This document shows, piece by piece, positions 39,291-48,038 of a DNA stretch of 64,000 nt. The stretch is from contig JAIOSV010000031.1 in assembly GCA_021107435.1 (NCBI GenBank), forward strand, positions 20,920 through 84,919. The letters run 5' to 3'. The notes under the pieces were generated by a model. That model was not told where the DNA came from. It worked only from the letters and a program-made list of their open reading frames with translations, and did no database searches. The stretch comes from Candidatus Sabulitectum sp. (GTDB taxonomy: Bacteria; Fermentibacterota; Fermentibacteria; Fermentibacterales; JCC-6). Numbering within the stretch: the stretch's first letter is position 1; each line of letters opens with the position of its first letter. The position numbers and the translations under genes are program-made.

Positions 39291-39929
39291 TTGCAGATAA
39301 CCATTCTTACAGCCCGCATGATGTGGGAAAGAGCAATCAACATGAGCAGCAGACTCTGGCTCGGCGGTCTTCTTCTGATTAGTCTGCTGATAATTACTCC
39401 AAAGCAGCAAATACCCTATCAGTTTGTTTCTTTTACAGTATTGTTTCCTGCGGTGTTTCTGCTTACAGATTGGAGCAGTTCCGCTGCCCGAAAGAGCATG
39501 ATGTTCATAACCACCAGAGGTACTGGCAGAAAGCAAGTCAGGACAGCCGAGTGGCTTTTCCCGTCACTGGCAGGAGCAGTTATCTCTTCGATAGCTGTAT
39601 TCACCGTATCAGCTCCTCCTCCGTGGCAATTCTGGGTTGCTGCATCACTGATTGCGACTTCGTTTTCTCTGATCCTTCTTATGACAGAGCAGCATTTGAA
39701 ATATGCAGGCAGAGCAGTTCTTTATCTTATGTGGCTTGCTCAGATCACAGGATTCCGGCAAACCGGTCGAGTTACCGATTTCCTGCTGTTTACAGGATAT
39801 CCTGCCGCTGTTCTGATAGCAGATCCAGTTGCCGGATCACCTCATCCCGACAGTTATGTACTGGCATCACTGGTGATAATGTTCCTTGCGGCAAGTACCT
39901 ATGTGTATTTACTGAAAAGAAACAGCTGA
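39291..39929 (+). CDS. Polytopic membrane protein, possible partner of the pseudo-ABC protein
   Basis: 212 residues drawn from TTG 39291; the AGGAGG in the previous gene is about 15 bases away, so ATG codons near 39318 or 39340 are alternatives. Five or six hydrophobic helices span most of the protein, with the loop TTRGTGRKQVRTAEW between. No family is recognised. The 3' end overlaps convergent trmFO by 21 bases. Confidence 0.58.
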   Translation: MQITILTARMMWERAINMSSRLWLGGLLLISLLIITPKQQIPYQFVSFTVLFPAVFLLTDWSSSAARKSMMFITTRGTGRKQVRTAEWLFPSLAGAVISSIAVFTVSAPPPWQFWVAASLIATSFSLILLMTEQHLKYAGRAVLYLMWLAQITGFRQTGRVTDFLLFTGYPAAVLIADPVAGSPHPDSYVLASLVIMFLAASTYVYLLKRNS

Positions 39930-41216
39930 CAAACTTACCAGCCATTTGCCCAGACTCATAAGGGCTCTTTCAGCCTGTGCTTCTCTTCTGGCCCTTCTGC
40001 CTCCCCTTATTTTATCCGCCATGGGAGGAAAAAGACCATAGTTAATGTTGGACGGCTGATAGTTGTCTGTTGCCGTTTCCGAGGTGTACCTGAGTATCGC
40101 TCCCAGAGCCGTGTCGGCAGGAGGCAGCGTCTGGAGACCCGCCATAAGCTTTCCGGCAAGGTAACCGGAAGCAATGGATTCAATGTAGCCCTCAATCCCG
40201 GTGATCTGACCGGCAAACATTATTCTTTCATCAGTTTTCAGGCGCATTCTTCCACCAAGGAGGGACGGGCCATTAATGAATGTGTTCCTGTGCATGGAGC
40301 CAAGACGGATGAACTCAGCCTTCTCCAGACCGGGAATCATCCTGAAAATTCTCTTCTGCTCGGGGTAAGTCAGCTTTGTCTGAAATCCAACAAGATTCCA
40401 GGCAGTTCCCGCTCTGTTTTCCATTCTCAGCTGAACCACAGCAAAGGGTCTCTGCCCGGTCAGGGGATTCAATAACCCAACCGGTTTCATCGCGCCAAAA
40501 GCAAGGGACATGTCTCCACTGTCCGCGATTGCCTCAACAGGCATACAACCCTGGAAGTGAATTTCCTTCTCAAAGTCCCGGGGGGAAACCCTTTCAGCAC
40601 TTTTCAGCTCTCTGACAAAGTCGAAATACTCTTCTTCAGAAAGCGGGCAGTTAAGGTAATCAGCATCACCTCCTTTCTCATAACGGTTCTGAAAGAAAGC
40701 TCGATCCATGTTAATGGACTCAAAATCAATAACCGGAGCAATAGCGTCATAGAAGTATAAAGAACCACTTCCGGTCAGTTCAACAATAGCGTCTGTAAGC
40801 GGTTTGGAGGCCAGAGGGCCTGCAGCAATAATAACTTCCCCACTGGGAATATCATTAACTTCTTCTTCCTTCATTGTTATCAGCTCATGGTCGAGAAGCA
40901 TTTCTCGAACAGTTCTGCTGAATTCTTCCCTGTCCACAGCCAGGGCTCCTCCGGCAGGCACTCTGCAGCTATCAGCAGCCTTCATGAGAAAGGATTCGCA
41001 CATACGAAGCTCCTCTTTAAGAAGCCCCGGCGCGTTATGAAGCAGATTTGAGCGTAGTGAGTTGGAGCAGACAAGCTCCGCCGGAAGACCTGTTGTGTGA
41101 GCGGGAGTCATGGTACCGGGACGCATCTCACACAAATCAACCCTGATGCCGGAACGAGCAAGCTGAAGAGCGGCTTCACTTCCGGCAAGACCTGCACCAA
41201 CAACAGTAACTTTCAA
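39909..41216 (-). CDS. trmFO: TrmFO, methylenetetrahydrofolate--tRNA-(uracil-5-)-methyltransferase
   Basis: 435 residues from TTG 41216, five bases after GGAGG; the ATG at 41228 overlaps this site. It begins with the FAD motif VTVVGAGLAGSEAA and has the family segments EMRPGTMTPAHTT, ELVCSNSLRS, HFQGCMPVEA and GLFPPMADK. It forms 5-methyluridine at tRNA position 54 using methylenetetrahydrofolate and FADH2. It is unrelated in function to the neighbouring genes. Confidence 0.95.
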   Translation of the reverse strand: MKVTVVGAGLAGSEAALQLARSGIRVDLCEMRPGTMTPAHTTGLPAELVCSNSLRSNLLHNAPGLLKEELRMCESFLMKAADSCRVPAGGALAVDREEFSRTVREMLLDHELITMKEEEVNDIPSGEVIIAAGPLASKPLTDAIVELTGSGSLYFYDAIAPVIDFESINMDRAFFQNRYEKGGDADYLNCPLSEEEYFDFVRELKSAERVSPRDFEKEIHFQGCMPVEAIADSGDMSLAFGAMKPVGLLNPLTGQRPFAVVQLRMENRAGTAWNLVGFQTKLTYPEQKRIFRMIPGLEKAEFIRLGSMHRNTFINGPSLLGGRMRLKTDERIMFAGQITGIEGYIESIASGYLAGKLMAGLQTLPPADTALGAILRYTSETATDNYQPSNINYGLFPPMADKIRGGRRARREAQAERALMSLGKWLVSLSAVSFQ

Positions 41217-41289
41217 GAATACCTCCATACGAAACAAATTAACATCTGCTTAACAATTGGGGGTTAATATAGTCCGGGAGGTTTGAGAA

Positions 41290-41787
41290 ATGACAACAGA
41301 AATGATTTTGCGATTTGGTCAACCAGTTCAAAAACCAGTGAACAAAGGAATCTTCAACTGGCTGACTAAGAATCGGGAGACGGGGATTTTGAAGAACAGC
41401 GGTCTTAGTGTTTTTCGTCCCGGAGGAAAACAGCTCTCACTGTTTACCTGCGATAACTCGGTATCACTGTGGACTCTGGCAGGCTTTAGAGACGGAAGGT
41501 ATGTGAAATCAACTGTAATGCAGAAGACTGGAGTGACACTGTTAAGCTCAATAGCCAGCAGTATCCCAGTGTTTTTCTGCTGCATCAGAAAAGGCATACC
41601 CATGTTCACAAAATCCCCGGTATCTCTTCCTCTCAATATCATCCGCTCAGCCGGAACTTTTGATCTGGCAAGCGATGGCACCACCTTGTTTTCAAGCAGA
41701 ATATGCAGATTCAAATGGAAAAGCAGAATTCTTCGGCAACAGCTTGAGGATGTGTGCCTGCTGGAATCTGTCATTGAAAGCCTTTGA
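41290..41787 (+). CDS. Possible small gene of unknown function
   Basis: 165 codons with GGGAGG eight bases upstream of ATG 41290. The product is Ser-rich and basic, and no family is recognised. A competing minus-strand frame covers 41328-41774 with a weaker site, and at most one can be real. Outside this frame, the 41217-41859 gap shows only an AGGAGGGG site just before asnB. Codon evidence is ambiguous. Confidence 0.3.
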   Translation: MTTEMILRFGQPVQKPVNKGIFNWLTKNRETGILKNSGLSVFRPGGKQLSLFTCDNSVSLWTLAGFRDGRYVKSTVMQKTGVTLLSSIASSIPVFFCCIRKGIPMFTKSPVSLPLNIIRSAGTFDLASDGTTLFSSRICRFKWKSRILRQQLEDVCLLESVIESL

Positions 41788-41859
41788 ATTCCCTACAAGA
41801 AACATTGGTATTTTTTTCATATCCTGTTATTTATCAACAGCTGGACAGGAGGGGAAAAA

Positions 41860-43746
41860 ATGTGTGGATTCAGTGGCTTTTTCTCCGTATCAATTGGAAA
41901 AGATGAAGGAACCGCTATTCTGCGTGCCATGGGAGAAACCCAAAGACACCGCGGGCCGGACGATTCCGCGATTCTTCTCCGCGGAAATGTGGGCTTAAGT
42001 TTTGTAAGACTCTCAATTCTTGACCTTGCCACTGGAATGCAGCCCATTGTTTCCAGGGAAGATGAAACCGCTATTGCCTGCAACGGCCAGATATACAACT
42101 ACATAGAGCTGAGAGATGAACTTTCTGCCCGGCATTACGAAACTTCCGGTGACATGGAAGTTGCCCTTAATGCATACAGACAGCTCGGAGATAGTTTTCC
42201 CAACAGTCTCAACGGCATGTTTGCAGGAGCCATTCACGACCCCTGCGGAAGTACATTAATCCTTTTCAGAGATCGATTCGGCATCAAACCGGTTTACTAC
42301 ACAAAAACTTCCAGAGGATTTTTCTTCGCCAGTGAAATCAAACCGCTGCTGGGCGTACCTGGCGTTCGCTGTGAGATGGACCGCTCTCTTCTGCCTGCAT
42401 TCTTTACATACAGATACACACCGGGCGAAAAAACGCTGTTCAAAGGTATCCGCAAACTTCCCCCCGCATCCATTCTTAAACTCAATACGAAAAGCGGTGA
42501 GTTTGAAGTCAAGCAGTACTGGGAGTGGTGTTTTCCCTCCTGTGAAAGAAGAATTTCCCTTTCGGAAGCATCAGAAGAATTTAATCGATTGTTTACTGAC
42601 GCTGTACGCATAAGATTAAGAAGCGATGTGGAAGTTGGCAGTTTCATCTCCGGGGGAATTGACTCTTCCGCTGTGGCGAGTATTGCGGCAATTCACAAGC
42701 CCTCAATAAAACTCTTTACAATTGGTTTCCGGGAAAACAAATATGATGAGACTGGTGACGTTGATGCATTTCTCAGATTAATGAACAAGCGATTCAGCAG
42801 ATCTGAATCTATCAAACGCCGTTGCGTCAGCAATCAGCTTACGGCTCTTCCGGGCATTATCAGATCTATTGAAGAACCCATATCTCTGGGTACAATGGTG
42901 CCCACTGATCAGGTCTGTTCACTGGCAGCGGAACGGCTGAAAGTTGCACTCTCCGGTGAAGGCGCCGATGAGATATTCGCCGGTTACAGGAAGTTTCTTG
43001 TCGAAGCGGCAGCGCTCGAGTATCCCACCGCGCCGCCTGAGAAAAAAAGAAAATTGCTTGCCATGTGTCCTGAACTTTCTTTAAGACTTGGCGGGTCCGG
43101 TGAAGATCATCTGATGAGACACATCGCCAGTGAGAGGCTTTTCAGCTCTGACGAGCTTATTCCCCTTCTGGGACTCTCTCAGAAACCCGATCTTGATATG
43201 TCCAGTATTGTTCCTTCATCACTTGCAGCCGACGCAAATCCCATATCCGCCATGCAGGCAATTGAAGTAAAATCACGCCTTCCCCACTATGTAAATCTGA
43301 GACTGGACAAGCTGAGCATGAAACACAGCCTGGAAACAAGAACTCCCTTCCTTGATTACCGGCTTGCCGAGTTTTCAGCGTCGCTGCCGGTAACCCTCAG
43401 AGTAAATCTGAAAACCGCACAGGAAAAGTACATCTGCCGGGAATCATTCGATTGCCACGGCGTTCTCCCCCCATCTGTAGCCAACCGGGCGAAAAAGCCA
43501 TTCACAATGCCCATTGCCGATTGGTTCTCCGATACTGCTTCACTTCCCGAATCAATTCAGGACATCATTCTGGGCAACGAGGTTGACAGACAGGGTATAC
43601 TGGACGGTAATCCTGTCAGAAAATATGCAAAGGAAGTGACCGGCACAGGGATCGGGCCCGAAACAATGATTTCATCCGGTGACCGCATCTTCTCCATAGT
43701 TGTTTTTTCTCTCTGGTACAGGGAATTCATGGAAGGCGCATTTTGA
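41860..43746 (+). CDS. asnB: Asparagine synthase, glutamine-hydrolysing
   Basis: 628 residues, ATG behind AGGAGGGG. Cys2 is the class II amidotransferase nucleophile (MCGFSGFF); QRHRGPDD and the NGQIYNY segment complete that domain. The ATP pyrophosphatase motif SGGIDSS is near 264, followed by SGEGADEIFAGYRKF. It forms Asn from Asp, Gln and ATP, or amidates another acid. The downstream ligase gene overlaps its stop by 4 bases (TTGA), so the two are coupled. Confidence 0.93.
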   Translation: MCGFSGFFSVSIGKDEGTAILRAMGETQRHRGPDDSAILLRGNVGLSFVRLSILDLATGMQPIVSREDETAIACNGQIYNYIELRDELSARHYETSGDMEVALNAYRQLGDSFPNSLNGMFAGAIHDPCGSTLILFRDRFGIKPVYYTKTSRGFFFASEIKPLLGVPGVRCEMDRSLLPAFFTYRYTPGEKTLFKGIRKLPPASILKLNTKSGEFEVKQYWEWCFPSCERRISLSEASEEFNRLFTDAVRIRLRSDVEVGSFISGGIDSSAVASIAAIHKPSIKLFTIGFRENKYDETGDVDAFLRLMNKRFSRSESIKRRCVSNQLTALPGIIRSIEEPISLGTMVPTDQVCSLAAERLKVALSGEGADEIFAGYRKFLVEAAALEYPTAPPEKKRKLLAMCPELSLRLGGSGEDHLMRHIASERLFSSDELIPLLGLSQKPDLDMSSIVPSSLAADANPISAMQAIEVKSRLPHYVNLRLDKLSMKHSLETRTPFLDYRLAEFSASLPVTLRVNLKTAQEKYICRESFDCHGVLPPSVANRAKKPFTMPIADWFSDTASLPESIQDIILGNEVDRQGILDGNPVRKYAKEVTGTGIGPETMISSGDRIFSIVVFSLWYREFMEGAF

Positions 43747-44654
43747 GATACCTTGATGAGTTCAAAGCTCAGGTCGAGAAGAGAATCGCTGGAAGAAACC
43801 GGAGAGAATTCGGTTTCGAATATGAGCTTATTGCAGAGAAATCTCTCTCCATAGAGGGCTTTCAGAGAGTAAAAAATGCTCTTCCACTTCTTGGCTTTTC
43901 AGAGAAGAACGGACAGATTATCTGCAACAAAGGAATGTACATCACCTTCGAACCCGGCGGCCAGATTGAATTCAGCAGTCCACCTCTCGGGATGGATGAA
44001 ATAGAGAAATTTGATACTCTTCTGAACATTATTGATAGAACGATAAGAGGTGTCAGGGAAATCGCATCGGTTAAATACATCCCTGCACCTTACATTCCGA
44101 ATCGCGACACTGCACCGATGCTGCTGGAAGCCGGGAGATATCAGGATTTGCATGCTCTTCTCGGCAGAGTAAGTGACAGAGGCAGAGAAATGATGAAGGG
44201 AACAGCAGCAATCCATCTCCATGTGTCTCTGATGAACTTCAACGAGCTTCTGAGAATATGGGCATTTATGTGCGCACTCTCGCGGGAATCTGGATATGCC
44301 ATGGGTGAGCAGCGCAAAGATATCTGGAGCAGAACCGATCCTTCACGCTGCGGTCTGAGCTGCGCAGGGTCAGAGGACATCAGCTCTTCAGATATTCTCT
44401 TCGAGAAACTCATCTGTTTTGCTCTCAAAGCACTCGATCTTCAGAGGGGTGTTCCATTCGGAAACATTAAACCCCACCCGGACTATGAAGAATTTCTTGT
44501 TCATTTCACCACGATATTCACAGATGTAAGGCTGAACACGAAAGGCATGACACTTGAGCTTCGCACACCGGATGCCCGACCCCTTCACATGTTCAGAGGT
44601 ACATGGATAGCTTTTCTGGACATGCTGCAGCGGGTTATGGATGATAACAACTGA
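43743..44654 (+). CDS. Glutamate-cysteine ligase-like (GCS2 family) enzyme
   Basis: 303 residues from TTG 43743, overlapping asnB by 4 bases. The family marks are REFGFEYELIAE (near 22-33) and YITFEPGGQIEFSSPP near 65-80, which bind metal-ATP and substrate, and TAAIHLHVSL near 155. Plant-type GCL and EgtA enzymes are longer (about 430-450), so this is a short version. It probably ligates an amino group to a glutamate gamma-carboxyl. Its position after asnB suggests an amidated or peptide product, but the substrate is unknown. Confidence 0.75.
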   Translation: MRYLDEFKAQVEKRIAGRNRREFGFEYELIAEKSLSIEGFQRVKNALPLLGFSEKNGQIICNKGMYITFEPGGQIEFSSPPLGMDEIEKFDTLLNIIDRTIRGVREIASVKYIPAPYIPNRDTAPMLLEAGRYQDLHALLGRVSDRGREMMKGTAAIHLHVSLMNFNELLRIWAFMCALSRESGYAMGEQRKDIWSRTDPSRCGLSCAGSEDISSSDILFEKLICFALKALDLQRGVPFGNIKPHPDYEEFLVHFTTIFTDVRLNTKGMTLELRTPDARPLHMFRGTWIAFLDMLQRVMDDNN

Positions 44655-44699
44655 TTTCAATTATGATTGGCATCATATCATTCAAAGGAAGAGCAGAAA

Positions 44700-46379
44700 A
44701 TGGAAGAAACAAAAAGATCAAGAGACTTCATAAGAGAAATAATAGACTCGGATCTCGCATCCGGTAAACACAAAGAAATAGTTACCAGATTTCCTCCTGA
44801 ACCAAACGGATACCTGCATATAGGACATGCAAAGTCCATCTGTACAAATTTCGGGATAGCAAAAGAATTCAACGGGAAATGCAACCTTCGTTTTGACGAC
44901 ACGAATCCGGTAAAAGAGGAAACCGAATTCGTAGAGGCAATCAAGGAAGATGTCGAGTGGCTGGGCTTTAAATGGAACAGCCTCCGTTTTGCATCAGACT
45001 ACTTTGACCGGATGTACTCTTTTGCGGAACAACTGATCAACATGGGCTTTGCCTATGTATGCGATCTTTCCCCTGAAGACACAAGAACCTACAGAGGCTC
45101 TCTGACTAAACACGGGAAAAACAGCCCGTACAGAAACAGATCAGTTGAAGAAAATCTGGATCTGCTGCGAAGAATGAAAAACGGTGAATTCCCCGAGGGC
45201 AGCCGCACTCTCCGGGCGAAAATTGACATGGCCAGCCCCACCATGAGCTTAAGGGATCCGGCAATGTATCGAATACTGCACAGAAGTCATCACAGAACCG
45301 GAGACAAATGGTGCATCTACCCCATGTACGACTTCGCACACTGTCTTGAGGATTCAATAGAGGAGATTACTCACAGTCTCTGTACCCTCGAGTTCGAAGT
45401 CAACCGTCCTCTCTACAACTGGTATCTGGAAATACTCAACATTTTCCGCTCCCGACAGATTGAATTCGCCAGATTGAACCTGAGCTATACTGTAATGAGC
45501 AAACGCCTTCTGAGAAAACTGGTGGAAGAAAGCCTTGTTAACGGATGGGATGATCCAAGAATGCCGACTCTCAGTGGTCTAAGGCGCAGAGGTGTCCCTC
45601 CTGTTGCCATCAGGAATTTCTGCTCCACTATCGGTCTGGCCAAACGCAACAGCATTGTAGACATTGCTCTTCTGGAACACTGCATCCGGGAAGAGCTGAA
45701 TAAAACAGCTCCCAGAGTAATGTCAGTTCTGAACCCGGTAAAACTTGTCATAGAAAACTACCCGGAAGACAAAACAGAATACTTCGATTATGTAGTGAAC
45801 CCGGAAGATGAATCAGCAGGAACTCGCCCTACTCCATTCACCAGAGAGCTGTACATCGAAAAAGATGACTTCATGGAAGATCCTCCGAAAAAGTTCTTCC
45901 GAATGGGTCCGGGCAGAGAGGTAAGATTGCGCTATGCATACCTTGTAACCTGTACAGGAGTAATCAAAGACGAAGAAGGCAATATCACAGAGATCAGGTG
46001 TACCTATGATCCAGAGACAACGGGCGGCAATGCTCCCGGCGGAAGAAGGGTAAAAGGTACTCTCCACTGGGTATCGGCAGCCCACAGTTCTCCTGTTGAA
46101 GTAAGACTTTACGATAGACTGTTCAATAAGGAAAATCCTATGGATACAGAAGAGGGCGTGGATTTCACCTCCTCGCTAAATCCGGATTCCCTTTGCACTA
46201 TTGCCAACTGCATGGTTGAGAATCATATGAAAGATAAAGAACCCGGATTCATTTGCCAGTTTGAACGGAAGGGTTACTTCTGTATAGACCCGGACTCATC
46301 TTCTGAGAAGATGGTGTTCAACCGTACGATTACTCTCCGAGACTCCTGGGCAAAGATGAAGGCCAAAAAGAAGCAGTGA
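44700..46379 (+). CDS. glnS: Glutaminyl-tRNA synthetase
   Basis: 559 residues. ATG 44700 is preferred over ATG 44667 because AAGGA lies ten bases before it. Class [16 protein letters not shown] near 33-47 (HIGH), [10 protein letters not shown] near 267 (KMSKS variant normal in GlnRS). The C-terminal anticodon-binding beta-barrels are complete ([12 protein letters not shown]). A true GlnRS in bacteria is a minority trait, shared with part of the FCB group; it makes the GatCAB route unnecessary for Gln. Confidence 0.95.
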   Translation: MEETKRSRDFIREIIDSDLASGKHKEIVTRFPPEPNGYLHIGHAKSICTNFGIAKEFNGKCNLRFDDTNPVKEETEFVEAIKEDVEWLGFKWNSLRFASDYFDRMYSFAEQLINMGFAYVCDLSPEDTRTYRGSLTKHGKNSPYRNRSVEENLDLLRRMKNGEFPEGSRTLRAKIDMASPTMSLRDPAMYRILHRSHHRTGDKWCIYPMYDFAHCLEDSIEEITHSLCTLEFEVNRPLYNWYLEILNIFRSRQIEFARLNLSYTVMSKRLLRKLVEESLVNGWDDPRMPTLSGLRRRGVPPVAIRNFCSTIGLAKRNSIVDIALLEHCIREELNKTAPRVMSVLNPVKLVIENYPEDKTEYFDYVVNPEDESAGTRPTPFTRELYIEKDDFMEDPPKKFFRMGPGREVRLRYAYLVTCTGVIKDEEGNITEIRCTYDPETTGGNAPGGRRVKGTLHWVSAAHSSPVEVRLYDRLFNKENPMDTEEGVDFTSSLNPDSLCTIANCMVENHMKDKEPGFICQFERKGYFCIDPDSSSEKMVFNRTITLRDSWAKMKAKKKQ

Positions 46380-46389
46380 TCCGGGGGGC

Positions 46390-46407
46390 GGCGGCCTTCC
46401 GGCCGCT
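46390..46407. terminator. Possible hairpin between glnS and the diguanylate cyclase gene
   Basis: GCGGCC and GGCCGC (46391-46396, 46401-46406) form a six-pair stem with a TTCC loop, extended by one G-U pair. It lacks a T-run on the plus strand. It could serve the convergent genes, but support is weak. Confidence 0.35.
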
Positions 46408-46451
46408 CCTGAATCTCTGCAATCTGAAAACCATAAGTTGAAAGCAGCATT

Positions 46452-47516
46452 CTACTCACTGTACACTTCAGCACGATTTCTTCCGCTGTTCTTTGCACGA
46501 TACAAAGCCTGATCCGCATGCTGATACAATTGTTCCTTTGTGTCTCCTGCCTGATATCCCGCCACTCCCAGACTGATTGTCTCAGTACCGCCAGTAGCAA
46601 AGGGATATTGTTCAATTATTTCCCGAACCTTCTCGGCAAGCCGGAAGGCATCGTCTGCGGTTGTTTCAGGGCAAATTATAGCAAACTCATCGCCGCCCAC
46701 TCTAAATACCAGGTCACTTTCACGAACAGAGTTTCTAATTACTCCGGCCAGATCAATCAGTACTTTGTCCCCTGCTCCATGTCCGTGCTCGTCGTTAACA
46801 ATCTTGAAGTTATCAGCATCAAGCAATATCAATGACAGCGTAGAAGAATATCTTAAGCATCTGGCAACCTCAGATTGAATTGCGTTATCAAAAGATCTTC
46901 TGTTAAACAAGTCTGTTAGCGGATCATGCAGGGATTCAAACTCCAGTTTTCTCCTGACGAATATTATCACATGCAGTATGACCAGTATAGCAGTTATCGC
47001 ATTTATGGCGAGAATTCTGTAAAACAGCTTGAATTCACCAACTTTGTCTTCAGTCGCGAACTGCGCGGAAAGAACTACTGAATCAGCTGCTTCCCAGCAA
47101 TGTTCACTTTCCTCTACAATATCTCTTTCTGTTTGTTCAGAGGGATTCACCTCGAATTCAATCAACAGGCTCTCAAGAGTATGCCACTCTCCTCTCAAAT
47201 TCAGTATACCGTTAAACACCGTCTCGTCCACACCATCGTGCAGGTTACTGTCATCCTCAGATATAAAGTGGTCAAACAAGCAATTGATCTCGATAAATAT
47301 TTCATCAGATCTCTGATAGGAATTCGAAAGGACAAGTTTTGTTACCCGCTGAATGGCTCCTCTGACAATACCGGTCTCATTAATAATCTTTGCATCAAAT
47401 CTAAGACTCCTCGCTGTATTATTGACATATAATGCCATAAGTACACCTAAGCCAAGTATAATAAGCGCAAGTACAATTAAAAAGGATGACGGCCTGTAGT
47501 ATTCCAACTTATTCAT
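46452..47516 (-). CDS. Membrane diguanylate cyclase (GGDEF)
   Basis: 354 residues, ATG 47516. Two membrane helices (about 12-32 and 170-190) bracket a helical periplasmic sensor region with no recognised fold. The catalytic domain starts DPLTDLFNRRSF and has RVGGDEFAII near 272, intact, with the DxxxFK.VND metal and base-binding segments (DADNFKIVND). It makes cyclic di-GMP from GTP. No inhibitory RxxD is seen in the usual place just before GGDEF (residues SDLVF precede it). Confidence 0.9.
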   Translation of the reverse strand: MNKLEYYRPSSFLIVLALIILGLGVLMALYVNNTARSLRFDAKIINETGIVRGAIQRVTKLVLSNSYQRSDEIFIEINCLFDHFISEDDSNLHDGVDETVFNGILNLRGEWHTLESLLIEFEVNPSEQTERDIVEESEHCWEAADSVVLSAQFATEDKVGEFKLFYRILAINAITAILVILHVIIFVRRKLEFESLHDPLTDLFNRRSFDNAIQSEVARCLRYSSTLSLILLDADNFKIVNDEHGHGAGDKVLIDLAGVIRNSVRESDLVFRVGGDEFAIICPETTADDAFRLAEKVREIIEQYPFATGGTETISLGVAGYQAGDTKEQLYQHADQALYRAKNSGRNRAEVYSE

Positions 47517-48005
47517 GTCTTACAATCGCTCCTGAAGCTTATGCTGAATCACTTGCTGAAACCACCTGATTCGGTTCTATATGAACAGAAAAAGCTTATT
47601 ACATACATTCATAGTTCCAGTTGTGCCCAGTGCAGCATAAACGGAGAATCAGCAACCGGACACTGCAAAACCTTTCCCTGTAATAATGAACCTCAGGAAA
47701 TCCTGAGTCAATAGCAAATCCTCCGGTACGGGGCTGAATTCAAACTCCCTTTCTCTTCAAAGTGCCGCATGACACTGCTGATGAAATAACCCAGTATCAA
47801 CATGGGAATGAAAATCGCTGGGTCAATGAAAATGCAGATAGATAGAGGTTTTTCTCTAAATGGATCCTGTGTCTTCTCAAAGCAAATGGGGATAGCAGAT
47901 TTAACATCAATACCAGCATTATCCTGACCTTTGCAGATGGAATGAAATATGCTTATCCCATGTAGTACATAACTATGATGTACTCACAGGGAGGAATCGT
48001 AAAAG
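47517..48005. other. Intergenic region without a confident gene
   Basis: The 458 bases before 47975 and the short stretch after carry a hairpin (CTCAGG-AAAT-CCTGAG, 47691-47706). A minus-strand frame without a start codon is open from 47983 to 47708 (about 90 codons) and could be a remnant of a gene, but the translation is not recognised. No tRNA or riboswitch motif is clear. Confidence 0.4.
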
Positions 48006-48038
48006 GTGTATCTGCCGGAACAATCATCAATTCGATGA
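48006..48038 (+). CDS. Possible leader mini-ORF upstream of the GGDEF-ATPase gene
   Basis: GTG 48006 lies 11 bases after AGGGAGG and runs ten codons (VYLPEQSSIR) to TGA 48036-48038, which overlaps ATG 48035 of the big gene as ATGA. It offers an explanation of why the large gene has no ribosome site of its own: coupling by translation of the leader. It is short, so chance is possible. Confidence 0.25.
   Translation: MYLPEQSSIR

Noticed and set aside
41328..41774. Minus-strand frame of 148 codons
   Set aside because: Its ribosome site (AAAGG) is weaker than that of the opposite frame, and the product has no family. Kept only as an alternative to 41290-41787.
47708..47983. Minus-strand open stretch of about 90 codons in the 47.5-48 kb gap
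   Set aside because: No start codon near its 5' end and no family; too weak to call a gene, noted as a possible remnant.
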